64,000 bases of DNA from Streptomyces glomeratus (GTDB lineage Bacteria; Actinomycetota; Actinomycetes; Streptomycetales; Streptomycetaceae), in NCBI RefSeq assembly GCF_021462825.1, contig NZ_JAKEEB010000029.1:1-64000 (forward strand), given 5' to 3'. The notes under the pieces were generated by a model. It did not search any database and was not told the origin of the DNA. It was given only the letters and a program-made list of their open reading frames with translations. Shown here one piece after another: positions 1 to 8,278 of the stretch (position 1 is the first letter of the stretch; each line of letters opens with the position of its first letter). Position numbers and translations under genes: made by a program.

Positions 1-120
1 TTTTTTACCCCCCCCCCCCCCCCCCACCCCCTCTCCTGGCGGGGGGGGGGGCCTGGTTTTTCCACACCCCCCCCCCCCCCCCCCGCCCCCCCCCCCCCCC
101 CCCCCCCGGGGGCCCCGCGG
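1..120. other. Homopolymer-rich contig edge, probably artefact
   Basis: This stretch is nearly all poly-C and poly-G runs (for example C runs near 8-25, 67-84 and 86-107, and a G run near 41-51), joined by short T-rich pieces. Normal Streptomyces DNA does not hold such runs, and they carry no coding signal. I read it as low-quality sequence at an assembly edge. It lacks the palindromes of a Streptomyces telomere. Confidence 0.75.
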
Positions 121-160
121 CCCTGTCCGGGGGCGTCCAGCGGCCCGGCACAATGGAGTC

Positions 161-1006
161 GTGACCGAGCCGATACCCGTGACACGAGCCGTGGATCACG
201 GGACCGCCAAGCTGATGCCCGATGTGGACCGTGACCGCGCCTGGCTGCTGACGGTCGACGGGGCACCGCAGTCGTACGTGGATCTGGACGCGCCGACGCA
301 TCTGGAGTTCGAGTACGCGCGACGGCTCGGCCATGCCCTGGACACGGTGGCGGATCCGGGACGCCCGCTGGACGTGCTGCATCTCGGCGGAGGCGCGCTC
401 ACCCTGCCGCGCTACGTGGCCGCGACCCGGCCGGGCTCACGGCAGGACGTGGTGGAAGCCGACCGGGGCCTGCTCGACCTCGTCGTGGAACATCTCCCCC
501 TGCCCGAGGGCGCCGACGTCAGACTGCATCCGGCCGACGCGCGCGCCTGGCTGGAAGCCGCACCGGCGGACTCCGCGGACATCGTGATCGCGGACGTCTT
601 CGGCGGCTCCCGCGTGCCCGCCCACCTGACGACCGTGGCCTACGCACGCGCCGCCGAGCGGGTGCTGCGCACGGACGGCGTCTATCTGGCGAACCTCGCG
701 GACGCCGCGCCCTTCGCCTTCCTCCGCTCTCAACTGGCCACACTGGCCGTGGCGTTCGAGGAGCTCGCACTGATCGCCGAGCCGAGTGTGCTGCGCGGCC
801 GCCGCTTCGGCAACGCCGTACTCCTCGCTGCCCACGAGCCCCTGGACACGGCCGCCCTCGCCCGCCGCACGGCCGGGGACGCGTTTCCGGCCCGCGTGGA
901 ACAGGGTCCCGCGCTGCAGGGCTTCATCGGCGCCGCTCAGCCGGTCCATGACGAGCACGCCGTCCCGTCACCCGTACCGCCCGAGGGGACCTTCACCATC
1001 GGCTGA
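161..1006 (+). CDS. Spermidine-synthase-like SAM-dependent protein
   Basis: This is a 281-residue soluble protein with a Rossmann methyltransferase fold of the spermidine synthase (SpeE-like) type. The SAM-binding glycine loop LHLGGGAL is at residues 73-80, an acidic strand end VVEAD follows, and the IVIADVF segment sits where spermidine synthases hold their catalytic Asp. It has no membrane segments, so it is the stand-alone form common in actinomycetes rather than the fused membrane type. The GTG start is preceded by a GGAG motif. The true substrate is unknown; many such proteins are annotated as spermidine synthase without proof of aminopropyl transfer. Confidence 0.85.
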   Translation: MTEPIPVTRAVDHGTAKLMPDVDRDRAWLLTVDGAPQSYVDLDAPTHLEFEYARRLGHALDTVADPGRPLDVLHLGGGALTLPRYVAATRPGSRQDVVEADRGLLDLVVEHLPLPEGADVRLHPADARAWLEAAPADSADIVIADVFGGSRVPAHLTTVAYARAAERVLRTDGVYLANLADAAPFAFLRSQLATLAVAFEELALIAEPSVLRGRRFGNAVLLAAHEPLDTAALARRTAGDAFPARVEQGPALQGFIGAAQPVHDEHAVPSPVPPEGTFTIG

Positions 1007-1130
1007 GCGGGCCGGCCGAAACCGCCGGGTCCGCGGCGGCCGTACAGCGCTGCGCCTCCCTTGCCGCCTTGTGCCGCGTGATTGCCGCGCGACCCTGGCC
1101 CAGATCACTACTCGTGGGTAACATGCCGCC

Positions 1131-1583
1131 ATGAGCGCAGACCAGATGTCGATCGGCGAGATGCTCGCCGCCACGGTGCCGATGGCCAGGACCCTGAACC
1201 TGGAGTTCCTGGAGACCACGCCGGACAAGGCCGTGGTGGCCCTGCCCGACCAGAGCGATTACCACAACCACGTCGGCGGGCCGCACGCGGGCGCGATGTT
1301 CACGCTGGGCGAGTCGGCCAGCGGCGCCATCGTGCTGGCTGCCTTCGGGGACCAGCTGTCGCGGGCCGTACCGCTCGCCGTCAGCGCCGAGATCGCGTAC
1401 AAGAAGCTGGCGATGGGCCCGGTCACCGCGACCGCCACCCTCGGCCGTCCCGCCGCCGACGTCGTCGCCGAGCTGGACGCGGGGCAGCGCCCCGAATTCC
1501 CCGTCTCGATCGCCATCCGGCGCGGGGACGGCGCGGTCACCGGTGAGATGACCGTCACCTGGACCCTGCGTCCGAACAGCTGA
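1131..1583 (+). CDS. Hotdog-fold thioesterase, DUF4442/PaaI type
   Basis: A 150-residue protein of the hotdog acyl-CoA thioesterase superfamily, probably cytoplasmic. The central helix region HNHVGGPHAGAMFTLGE matches the PaaI/DUF4442 pattern in which the helix following the conserved HxGG lines the active site. The length fits a single hotdog domain. TAACAT at 1119-1124 lies six bases before the ATG, the spacing of a -10 box for a leaderless mRNA, and no SD sequence is present. The acyl-CoA substrate cannot be told from sequence. Confidence 0.85.
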   Translation: MSADQMSIGEMLAATVPMARTLNLEFLETTPDKAVVALPDQSDYHNHVGGPHAGAMFTLGESASGAIVLAAFGDQLSRAVPLAVSAEIAYKKLAMGPVTATATLGRPAADVVAELDAGQRPEFPVSIAIRRGDGAVTGEMTVTWTLRPNS

Positions 1584-1973
1584 CGCGGCTCCTTGCCGGT
1601 CCCCGGCGTTCGCCGTCCCTGGCCACCGTTTTTCCGGCCGGCGGGCGTGACCGCCTTCCGGCGGTGGACGGACGCCGTCTCCGGGGACCGGTCGGGACAC
1701 CCGGACCGGACCCGGTGAAGCCTGCCGGCGCCACCGCCGTTCCCGGTCCCGTCCGGGATCCGGTTCTCGTTCGGCGGGCTCGAGGGGCCCGGCGCCCGAC
1801 CGAGCCGAAGCGAGCCTGCCGCGGCTCGTCCCGCACGCACGCGGCGGTCCGCGTGTGCGCCCGGACGTTCCATGGGACGCCGCCGTGACGGGGCCAGCAG
1901 GTACCCTTCCCGGGGGGCCTGTCCGAGCGGGCGTGCCCCGTGCAGACGGGACGCGAATCGGGAGGATGCGGCG
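1584..1973. other. Intergenic gap without a supported gene
   Basis: These 390 bases separate the thioesterase from the DedA gene. The open frames here have poor third-position GC bias and match nothing I recognise. A longer frame for the DedA gene opens at 1872, but its extra 34 residues are low-complexity and arginine-rich. The only clear signal is the SD-like GGGAGGA near 1960-1966 belonging to the next gene. Confidence 0.6.
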
Positions 1974-2624
1974 TTGCACGTCCAGGAATGGCTCGACACG
2001 GTACCCGCGGTCGCCGTCTACGCCGTGGTGGCCCTCGTCATCGGTGTGGAGAGCCTGGGCATCCCGCTGCCGGGCGAGATCGTCCTGGTGTCGGCGGCGC
2101 TGCTGTCCTCCCGGCACAGCGGCATCAACCCGGTGGTACTCGGGGCCTGCGCCAGCATCGGTGCCGTCGTCGGCGACTCCATCGGCTACGCGATCGGCCG
2201 CAAGGGCGGACGGCCGCTGCTGGCCTGGCTCGGGAAGAAGTTCCCCAGGCACTTCAGCGAGGGTCATGTCGCGACGGCCGAGCGGTCCTTCGAGAAGTGG
2301 GGCATGTGGGCGGTCTTCTTCGGCCGCTTCGTCGCACTGCTGCGAATCTTCGCCGGACCGCTCGCCGGTGTGCTGCGGATGCCGTACTGGAAGTTCCTGA
2401 CCGCCAATTTCCTGGGCGGCGTGGTCTGGGCGGGCGGCACCACCGCGGTCATCTACTACGTCGGTGTCGTCGCCGAGTCGTGGCTGAAGAAGTTCTCTTG
2501 GCTGGGGCTGGTGGCGGCCGTGCTCGTCGGCCTCGCGTCGATGCTGGTGGTCAGGCGCAAGGCCGCGAAGGCGGCCGCACAGCGCGAGGCGGCCGAGCCG
2601 GAGACCGTGCCGGCCGCCGACTAG
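1974..2624 (+). CDS. DedA family membrane protein (VTT domain)
   Basis: A 216-residue integral membrane protein of the DedA/SNARE-associated (VTT) family, whose members work in lipid scrambling and undecaprenyl-phosphate recycling. The E-x-x-x-x-PLPGE motif (VESLGIPLPGEIVL) and the FxxR-x(3-5)-R motif FGRFVALLRIFAGPLAG are both present, followed by two further membrane spans and a basic Ala/Lys-rich tail. The TTG start is chosen because GGGAGGA lies about eight bases upstream, and the extra N-terminus of the longer frame looks non-coding. A strong hairpin follows directly. Confidence 0.9.
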   Translation: MHVQEWLDTVPAVAVYAVVALVIGVESLGIPLPGEIVLVSAALLSSRHSGINPVVLGACASIGAVVGDSIGYAIGRKGGRPLLAWLGKKFPRHFSEGHVATAERSFEKWGMWAVFFGRFVALLRIFAGPLAGVLRMPYWKFLTANFLGGVVWAGGTTAVIYYVGVVAESWLKKFSWLGLVAAVLVGLASMLVVRRKAAKAAAQREAAEPETVPAAD

Positions 2625-2640
2625 GGCCTGCGCGACGGGC

Positions 2641-2688
2641 CGGGTGTTCGGGCGGGGCGGTGATCGTTCCGCCCCGCCCGAACACCCG
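2641..2688. terminator. Bidirectional terminator hairpin
   Basis: A perfect 20-bp inverted repeat (2641-2660 with 2669-2688) with an 8-base loop lies between the convergent DedA gene and the small secreted protein gene. Position and symmetry suit termination of both transcripts. Confidence 0.85.
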
Positions 2689-2694
2689 TGGAAC

Positions 2695-3018
2695 TCAGCG
2701 GGTCTGGTAGTCGACCAGGGTTACGATCATCCGCTGGGGCGCACCGCAGGCGGCCTTCGACACCTTGTTGACGCCGACCCACGGGCCGTACGCCAGATGC
2801 TTGCTGCCGGTGATGCCGTCCTGGCACGTGATCTTGACCCGCACCTGGCCGGTGCCGGTCCGGCAGATGGCCGTCCCCGTGTTGCTGTCGGGGTGGCCCA
2901 CCTGACACCCGCTCGGCTTGGCGCTGGCGGCGGTCGCGCCCGCGATCGGCGCGGCGACGGCGATGCCGGCCAGCACCAGCGGCGTCATGGCCATCGATGC
3001 CAGCTTCTTCCCGTTCAT
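2695..3018 (-). CDS. Small secreted protein of unknown function
   Basis: A 107-residue protein with a Sec-type signal peptide: a Lys pair near the start, a hydrophobic core, then an Ala-x-Ala-like cleavage region near ATAASAKP (about residues 28-35). The mature part is about 75 residues and holds four cysteines (in GCQVG, AICRT, ITCQD and AACGA), probably two disulfides. I do not recognise the family; small secreted Cys proteins of this size are common in Streptomyces. The ATG at 3018 is chosen over an earlier in-frame start because GGGGGAG precedes it at SD distance. Confidence 0.8.
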   Translation of the reverse strand: MNGKKLASMAMTPLVLAGIAVAAPIAGATAASAKPSGCQVGHPDSNTGTAICRTGTGQVRVKITCQDGITGSKHLAYGPWVGVNKVSKAACGAPQRMIVTLVDYQTR

Positions 3019-3174
3019 GACATGCTCCCCCTTCGTTCTGCCTGCCAGGCAGGCTGCAGGGCCACCGGAACCGGGCCCAGGCAATGGTCACCGGGAGGCT
3101 ATCCAAGAGCAATTCGGCGTGTCCATGACTTTTAGACCGACCTTGGCGCACCCAGGCGCCGGCGGCGCCCCGGC

Positions 3175-3708
3175 TCAGTCCTGCCGGTGCGCCTCGCGGT
3201 GGGCCTTCGCCAGCTCCGCGTACATCGTGCCGTTCAGCGTGATGCCCTCGCGCTCCTCGGCGGTCAGCCCCCGCTTCACCTTGGCGGGCACTCCGGCCAC
3301 GAGGGAGCCAGGGGGCACCCGCATGCCCTGCGGCACCAGGGCCTGGGCCGCCACCAGGGAGCCCGCGCCGATCACCGCTCCGTTGAGGACCGTGGCGCCC
3401 ATGCCGATCAGGCAGTCGTCCTCGACGGTCGCGCCATGGACCACGGCGTTGTGGCCGATGGAGACCCGCTCGCCGACGGTGACCGGGAAGCCCGGGTCGG
3501 CGTGGAGGGTGCAGTTGTCCTGGACGTTGCTGCGCGCGCCCACAGTGATCCGTTCGACGTCGCCGCGCAGCACCGCGCCGTACCAGACGCTCGCGCCCGC
3601 ATGCAGCGTGACGCCGCCGATCACCACGGACGTGGGGGACACGAACGCCTCCCCGTCCACCTCGGGGTCCCTGCCGCCGATGCCCGCGATCAGCGCCTTG
3701 TGCGTCAT
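3175..3708 (-). CDS. Gamma-class carbonic anhydrase family protein
   Basis: A 177-residue left-handed beta-helix protein of the gamma carbonic anhydrase (CaiE/PaaY/YrdA) family. Hexapeptide repeats run through most of the chain. All three zinc-ligand histidines are visible: one in CTLHAD and two in SIGHNAVVHG. The RGD of VLRGDVERI is also conserved. Family members form trimers with zinc at subunit interfaces; many show weak or no anhydrase activity. The start is preceded by GAGGAGACGG. The next gene upstream, divergently transcribed, is also a hexapeptide-repeat protein. Confidence 0.92.
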   Translation of the reverse strand: MTHKALIAGIGGRDPEVDGEAFVSPTSVVIGGVTLHAGASVWYGAVLRGDVERITVGARSNVQDNCTLHADPGFPVTVGERVSIGHNAVVHGATVEDDCLIGMGATVLNGAVIGAGSLVAAQALVPQGMRVPPGSLVAGVPAKVKRGLTAEEREGITLNGTMYAELAKAHREAHRQD

Positions 3709-3814
3709 TGCCGTCTCCTCGTGGTCGGTCCACGGGCACCGTACGCCATCCGTGGGGCGAAGATCACAGCGGTACGGGCACATGGGAGCACCCGGCGCTG
3801 AGTACCGTGAGCGG

Positions 3815-4579
3815 GTGCTCAGGAGCAGGAACACGTTCTCGTCATGGCGCCGCGGCCTGGCGCAGCGCGCCGTCCACGCGGGCTGGGCCTGGGCACAGCG
3901 CGCGGGCTCCGTGACCGCGGAGCATCCCGGGCGCTTCCGCTTCGGTGCGATGGGAACGGGTACCAGGCTGGCCTTCCCGCTGGGCACGGTCTTCGGTGAG
4001 CCGTGGATCCACCTCGGCGCCCACTGCATCATCGGCGAACAGGTCACCCTGACGGCGGGGCTGATGCCCGACCTCGACCTCGGCCCCGATCCGATTCTGC
4101 GGATCGGTGACGGTGTGGTCCTCGGTCGTGGCAGCCATGTGATCGCCGACACCTCGGTCACGATCGGCAGCGACTGCTACTTCGGGCCGTACGTCTATGT
4201 GACCTCCACCAACCATTCGTACGACGATCCGCACGAGCCCATCGGCAGGCAGTGGCCACGGATGGAACCGGTGCAGATCGGCCCCGGGTGCTGGATCGGG
4301 ACCGGCGCCGTGATCCTGCCGGGCGCGCGGATCGGGCGGAATGTGGTGGTGGCGGCAGGCGCGGTGGTACGGGGAGCCGTGCCGGACCACGCCGTGGTGG
4401 CCGGGGCACCGGCCCGGGTCGTACGACGCTGGACGCCCGAGGAGGGCTGGCAGCCGCCGCTCAGGACACCGGCCCCGGTGCCGATACCGGACGGGGTCAC
4501 ACCGGATCAGCTGCTGGCGCTCTCCGAGCTGGACGAGGAGGACGTCGCCAGGCTCGCGGAGCTGGACGCGGAGTCCTGA
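3815..4579 (+). CDS. Hexapeptide-repeat acyltransferase
   Basis: A 254-residue O-acyltransferase of the left-handed beta-helix (maltose/galactoside acetyltransferase-like) type. The repeats run from about residue 70 to 205, with the catalytic-type His in STNHSYDDP and the typical closing pattern AGAVVRGAVPDHAVVAGAPARVV. An extra acidic C-terminal tail of about 45 residues follows. The acceptor substrate is unknown. The GTG at 3815 is preceded by TACCGT (3803-3808) at six bases, so the mRNA is probably leaderless. A longer upstream extension of the frame overlaps the carbonic anhydrase gene and is rejected. Confidence 0.88.
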   Translation: MLRSRNTFSSWRRGLAQRAVHAGWAWAQRAGSVTAEHPGRFRFGAMGTGTRLAFPLGTVFGEPWIHLGAHCIIGEQVTLTAGLMPDLDLGPDPILRIGDGVVLGRGSHVIADTSVTIGSDCYFGPYVYVTSTNHSYDDPHEPIGRQWPRMEPVQIGPGCWIGTGAVILPGARIGRNVVVAAGAVVRGAVPDHAVVAGAPARVVRRWTPEEGWQPPLRTPAPVPIPDGVTPDQLLALSELDEEDVARLAELDAES

Positions 4580-4581
4580 CG

Positions 4582-5439
4582 TCAGCCGGTGGCCAGCAGC
4601 ACCGCGCCGAGCAGGGAGAGGCCCGCTCCGGCCGCCTGCACCGCGCGCAGCCGCTCGCTGAGCAATCCGCGCGCGGCGAGCGCCGTGACCACCGGGTAGA
4701 GCGAGGCGAGGACGGCGGCCACCGTGACCGGTCCGTGCTGCGCGGCGATGGCGTAGGTGCCGTTGGCGGCGACGTCGGCGAGACCGACGAAGGCGAGCGC
4801 GGGCAGAGAACGCCAGGGAAAGCCGTCCCGTGGCAGGGCCGGGGCCCCGCGCCGCACGGCGGCGTACAGGGCGGCGCCGCCCGCGGCCACGTTGGTCACG
4901 CGCTGCACGAAGAGCGCCAGGAACAGCCCCGTCACCGTGGTCGACGCCTCCGCGACCAGCGCGAACACCGTGCCGAAACCGAGCGCCGCCACGAGGGTCA
5001 GCAGAATCGCCCGCCGTTGCACCGGCGCGCCCCGGAGCTGGGGGCCGCCCGCGAGCACCACCCCGGCGACGGCGACCGCGATCCCGGCGGCCTGAAGCAG
5101 CCCGGGGCGCTCGCCTAGCACGAGCGCCACGCCGACGGGGACCGCCACGCTGAGGGTGGCGAGCGGGGAGACGACGCCCATGGGGCCCAGGGCCAGCGCC
5201 TTGTAGAAGGAGAGCAGGGCGACAGGGCCGATCAGGCCCGCGGCGAACGCGAACCACAGCCGGGGCCCCGCCTGGCTCCAGGCGCCGGTGACCACCACGA
5301 CGACGCCCAGCACGGACGCCGCGGCGATCTGCGAGACGACCACTACGGTCAGTGCGGACAGTCGCCGGGTCAGCAGCCCGCCGCCGAAGTCGGCCAGCCC
5401 CCACAGCACGCTGGTGGCCAAGGCGAAAAGTGCTGTCAC
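4582..5439 (-). CDS. EamA/DMT family transporter
   Basis: A 285-residue inner-membrane protein with about ten transmembrane helices arranged as two EamA repeats, typical of drug/metabolite exporters (RhaT/YdcZ relatives). The first repeat starts TALFALATSVLWGLADFGGG and the second near AILLTLVAALGFGTVFALVAE. It starts at a GTG at 5439 and faces the cupin-type XRE regulator across a 93-bp gap with two inverted repeats. This arrangement suggests the regulator controls export of its own small-molecule ligand. The substrate is unknown. Its 3' end lies 2 bp from the convergent acyltransferase gene. Confidence 0.9.
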   Translation of the reverse strand: MTALFALATSVLWGLADFGGGLLTRRLSALTVVVVSQIAAASVLGVVVVVTGAWSQAGPRLWFAFAAGLIGPVALLSFYKALALGPMGVVSPLATLSVAVPVGVALVLGERPGLLQAAGIAVAVAGVVLAGGPQLRGAPVQRRAILLTLVAALGFGTVFALVAEASTTVTGLFLALFVQRVTNVAAGGAALYAAVRRGAPALPRDGFPWRSLPALAFVGLADVAANGTYAIAAQHGPVTVAAVLASLYPVVTALAARGLLSERLRAVQAAGAGLSLLGAVLLATG

Positions 5440-5457
5440 GGGCCGCCTCGCAGTACA

Positions 5458-5506
5458 GTTCGGTGAACGATCGGGTACATCACACCATAGTTCACTCGAC
5501 TGAACT
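5458..5506. promoter_or_regulatory. Two inverted repeats in a divergent promoter
   Basis: GTTC-ggt-GAAC (5458-5468) and AGTTCA-n6-TGAACT (5489-5506) share the GTTCA/TGAAC half-site and lie between the EamA exporter and its divergent XRE-cupin regulator. They are good candidates for the regulator's operators. This is read directly from the sequence; binding is inferred. Confidence 0.6.
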
Positions 5507-5532
5507 CTGTCATACATAATATTGGACTCAAT

Positions 5533-6105
5533 GTGTCGGACCTCGACCTGCTGACCCAGTCCCTGGCGCGCAACGTGAAGCGCTGGCGTGCGGAGCGCGG
5601 CTTCACCCTGGACGCTCTCGCCGCCCGCGCAGGAGTCAGCCGCGGCATGCTCATCCAGATCGAGCAGGCGCGCACGAACCCCAGCATCGGCACGATCGTC
5701 AAGATCGGCGACGCGCTCGGCGTCAGCGTCACCACGCTGCTCGACTACGAGCAGGGCCCCAGGGTCCGCATCGTCCCGGCCGAACAGGCCGTACGCCTCT
5801 GGCACACCGACGCCGGCAGCTACAACCGCCTGCTCGCGGGCACCGAGGCCCCAGGCCCGCTGGAGATGTGGGACTGGCGGCTGATGCCGGGGGACCGCAG
5901 TCCCTCCGACCCGCACCCCGCCGGCACGGTCGAACTCGTCCATGTCACCGCCGGCCGGCTGACGCTCACCGTGGACGGCGTCGAGTACGACGTCCCGACC
6001 GGCGCGAGCGCCTCCTTCGAGGCCAACACCCCGCACGCCTATGCCAACGAAGGGGACGTGCCGATGGAGATGGTGATGACGGTCTCGGTGCCGCCCGTCC
6101 GCTGA
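5533..6105 (+). CDS. XRE family regulator with C-terminal cupin domain
   Basis: A 190-residue transcription regulator. An XRE helix-turn-helix covers about residues 10-65 (LDALAARAGVSRGMLIQIEQ) and a small beta-barrel cupin covers about 110-185 (HPAGTVELVHVTAGRLTLTV and a second motif near ANTPHAYANEG). This two-domain layout is known from PuuR-like and SutR-like regulators that sense small metabolites. It is divergent from the EamA exporter and probably represses or activates it through the inverted repeats in the gap. The start is GTG at 5533. Confidence 0.92.
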   Translation: MSDLDLLTQSLARNVKRWRAERGFTLDALAARAGVSRGMLIQIEQARTNPSIGTIVKIGDALGVSVTTLLDYEQGPRVRIVPAEQAVRLWHTDAGSYNRLLAGTEAPGPLEMWDWRLMPGDRSPSDPHPAGTVELVHVTAGRLTLTVDGVEYDVPTGASASFEANTPHAYANEGDVPMEMVMTVSVPPVR

Positions 6106-6148
6106 GACACCGGTCCGGCGGCCGGGCCACGGCTGTTAACGTGCCGTC

Positions 6149-6703
6149 ATGCGCGCACCCATCGGAGACTTCGACAGGGCCTCTCCCGCATCCGACTGCC
6201 TCGGTGAACTGATCCGCCCGGTGGCCGACGCCGTACGCCACTGGCGCGGCAGCGTGCCCGCCGACCAGATCGTCTACGTCGACACGCAGCCCCAGTGGGC
6301 CGACACCGCGGCCTTCCTGGAGCACTACGGCAAGGAACTGCTCGACCAGTCCGCCAACTGCGTCGTGGTCGCGGGCAAACGGGGCGGCGGGACGACGCTG
6401 GCCGCCTGCGTGGTCCTGTCCGCCACCCGGGTCGACGTCAACGGCGTGGTCCGCCGCCAACTCGGTGCCCGCAAGGCCTCGTTCGCGCCGATGGAGGTGG
6501 CGACGGGGGAGACCGGGATGGAGTACGGCGGCATCACACCGATCGGACTGCCCGCCGACTGGCCGGTGCTGGTCGACTCGGCGGTCGTCGACCTGCCGTA
6601 CGTCCTGGTCGGCAGCGGCAGCCGCCGGGGGAAGCTCCTGGTGCCGGGAAAGGCGTTCGCGGAACTGGCCAACGCCGTGGTTCTGGAGGGACTGGGCGTC
6701 TGA
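6149..6703 (+). CDS. YbaK/EbsC-type aminoacyl-tRNA deacylase
   Basis: A 184-residue protein of the YbaK/ProX editing-domain superfamily, which hydrolyses mischarged aminoacyl-tRNAs. The family signature EYGGITPIGLP lies near residues 123-133, and a preceding stretch ASFAPMEVATGETGMEYGG matches the core. Residues such as the GGGTT near 73-77 differ from the canonical catalytic Lys context, so specificity is uncertain. TAACGT (6137-6142) lies six bases before the ATG, indicating a leaderless transcript. A strong hairpin at the stop codon separates it from the convergent CDF gene. Confidence 0.82.
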   Translation: MRAPIGDFDRASPASDCLGELIRPVADAVRHWRGSVPADQIVYVDTQPQWADTAAFLEHYGKELLDQSANCVVVAGKRGGGTTLAACVVLSATRVDVNGVVRRQLGARKASFAPMEVATGETGMEYGGITPIGLPADWPVLVDSAVVDLPYVLVGSGSRRGKLLVPGKAFAELANAVVLEGLGV

Positions 6704-6727
6704 GGTGCCGGCCCCGGCCGGCACCTC
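6702..6727. terminator. Terminator hairpin between convergent genes
   Basis: A perfect 12-bp inverted repeat (6702-6713 with 6716-6727) overlaps the stop codon of the deacylase and lies just beyond the stop of the convergent cation transporter. It can serve both directions. Confidence 0.75.
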
Positions 6728-6731
6728 GCGG

Positions 6732-7823
6732 TCAGGGTCCGGTGCGGGCGTGGTGGGCCAAGGCCCGATGCGGATCCGCCCGGCCGGGTGCCGGGGCCGG
6801 ATCGGCGTGGACCAGTGCCGCGGTCAGCCGCGGAACCGCGTGCAGCAGGGCGTGTTCGGCCTCGACCGCGATGTCGTGCGCCCGGCGCACGCTCACCTCG
6901 CCGTCCACCACGACCGCGACCTCCGCGCGCAGCCGATGGCCGATCCAGCGCAGCCGCAGCTCGCCGACCTCGTACACGCCCGGCACCCCGCGCAACGCCC
7001 GCTCGGCTCGGTCCACCAGCGCCGGGTCGACGGCGTCCAGCAACCGCCGGAACACCTCCCGGGCCGCGTCCCGCAGCACCAGCGCGATCGCGGCCGTGAT
7101 CGCCAGGCCGACGATCGGGTCGGCCCGGTGCCATCCGAGCGCCGCGCCGCCCGCCCCGGCCAGGACCGCGAGTGAGGTGAACCCGTCCGTGCGCGCGTGC
7201 AGCCCGTCGGCGACCAGTGCGGCCGAGCCGATCGCGCGGCCCACCCGGATGCGGTGGCGGGCCACCCACTCGTTGCCCGCGAAACCGATGACGGCCGCGA
7301 GGGCGACGGCGGGGACGTGCTGTACGGGGCGGGGATCCATCAGCCGTTCGACGGTGCTCCAGGCGGCGAAGGAGGCCGACGCGGCGATCGTCAGCAGGAT
7401 GGCGATCCCGGCGAGATCCTCGGCGCGGCCGTACCCGTAGGTGAAACGGCGCGTGGCCGCGCGCCGGCCCAGTACGAAGGCGATGCCGAGCGGCACGGCG
7501 GTCAGGGCGTCGGCGGCGTTGTGCACGGTGTCGCCGAGCAGTGCGACCGACCCGGAGATCACGACCACGACGGCCTGGGCCAGGGCGGTGCCCCCGAGCA
7601 CGGCCAGCGAGACCCACAGCGCACGCATGCCCCGGGCGGAGGACTCCAGGGCGGAGTCGAGCTTGTCGGCGGTCTCGTGGGAGTGAGGGCTGAGAAGGTG
7701 ACGGACGCGGGAGAGCGGCCCGTGGGGGTGTGGGTGCGGGTGCGGGTGCGGGTGGCTGTGGCTGTGGCTGTGGCCGTGCCCCTGTGCCCCGCCGCCCCCG
7801 TGTCGCTCGTTCTGCTGTCCCAT
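6732..7823 (-). CDS. Cation diffusion facilitator, probable zinc exporter
   Basis: A 363-residue CDF antiporter that would export Zn(II) or related metals. A His-rich N-terminal stretch (alternating His-Ser then His-Pro, about residues 16-34) precedes six membrane helices. Both metal-site pairs of the CDF family can be seen: D-T-V-H-N-A-A-D in helix 2 and D-G-L-H-A-R-T-D in helix 5. A cytoplasmic metallochaperone-like domain forms the C-terminus. It is divergent from an ArsR/SmtB-type regulator, with a palindrome in the gap, so metal-induced derepression is likely. The ATG at 7823 follows GGGAAGGGA. Confidence 0.92.
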   Translation of the reverse strand: MGQQNERHGGGGAQGHGHSHSHSHPHPHPHPHPHGPLSRVRHLLSPHSHETADKLDSALESSARGMRALWVSLAVLGGTALAQAVVVVISGSVALLGDTVHNAADALTAVPLGIAFVLGRRAATRRFTYGYGRAEDLAGIAILLTIAASASFAAWSTVERLMDPRPVQHVPAVALAAVIGFAGNEWVARHRIRVGRAIGSAALVADGLHARTDGFTSLAVLAGAGGAALGWHRADPIVGLAITAAIALVLRDAAREVFRRLLDAVDPALVDRAERALRGVPGVYEVGELRLRWIGHRLRAEVAVVVDGEVSVRRAHDIAVEAEHALLHAVPRLTAALVHADPAPAPGRADPHRALAHHARTGP

Positions 7824-7848
7824 AGGAAGATCCCTTCCCCGCACGACA

Positions 7849-7868
7849 GTGGACGCGATCGCATCCAC
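7849..7868. promoter_or_regulatory. Near-perfect 20-bp palindrome, candidate ArsR operator
   Basis: GTGGACGCGATCGCATCCAC is a palindrome centred on GCGATCGC with only one mismatched pair. It sits between the CDF exporter start (7823) and the ArsR start (7886), where a metal-sensing repressor would bind to control both. A second shorter symmetry (GTGCG-n6-CGCAC) overlaps the ArsR start region at 7880-7895. Confidence 0.6.
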
Positions 7869-7885
7869 GGAGCCATTATGTGCGT

Positions 7886-8275
7886 ATGAGCGCACGCATG
7901 CACCTATCACCTGCGCAGGGTGCGCAGCAGCACGAGGGCCGCGCAGCCGACGGGCATCCCCGCTCTCCCGGTGAGGAGCAGTTCGCGCTCGCCGCCGAGT
8001 TGCTCGCCCTGCTCGGGGACCGCACCCGCCTCGCCCTGCTGCACGCCCTGACCGAGGGCGAGGCCGACGTCTCCACCCTCACCCAGGCGTGCGGCGCGGC
8101 CCGGCCCGCGGTGAGCCAGCATCTGGCGCGGCTCAGGCTCGCGGGCCTGGTGGACACCCGTAAGGAGGGCCGCCGGGTGATCTACGCGCTGCGTGACGGT
8201 CATCTGCGCCGGGTGGTGGACGAGGCGCTGAGCCTCGCCGACCACCGGCTGACCAACCGGCCGGCCCACGGCTGA
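7886..8275 (+). CDS. ArsR/SmtB family metal-sensing repressor
   Basis: A 129-residue winged-helix repressor. The HTH core runs from LALLHALTEGEADVSTLTQ through AARPAVSQHLARLRLAGLV to the wing RKEGRRVIYALRDG. After the wing, the last helix holds D-x-H followed 14 residues later by another His (RDGH ... ADH), resembling the alpha-5 zinc site of CzrA/NmtR (Asp, His, His, His) with one ligand unclear. This and its divergent position next to a CDF exporter support a zinc or cobalt sensor. The start may be 7886; an in-frame GTG at 7880 is possible. CATTAT lies six bases upstream. Confidence 0.88.
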   Translation: MSARMHLSPAQGAQQHEGRAADGHPRSPGEEQFALAAELLALLGDRTRLALLHALTEGEADVSTLTQACGAARPAVSQHLARLRLAGLVDTRKEGRRVIYALRDGHLRRVVDEALSLADHRLTNRPAHG

Positions 8276-8278
8276 GCC

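Noticed and set aside
1..120. Possible telomere or G-quadruplex region
   Set aside because: Runs are irregular homopolymers without the palindromes of Streptomyces ends; an assembly artefact is more likely.
2918..3814. Long N-terminal extension of the acyltransferase frame
   Set aside because: It overlaps the antisense of the carbonic anhydrase gene, has no similarity, and the leaderless -10 box fits the GTG at 3815.
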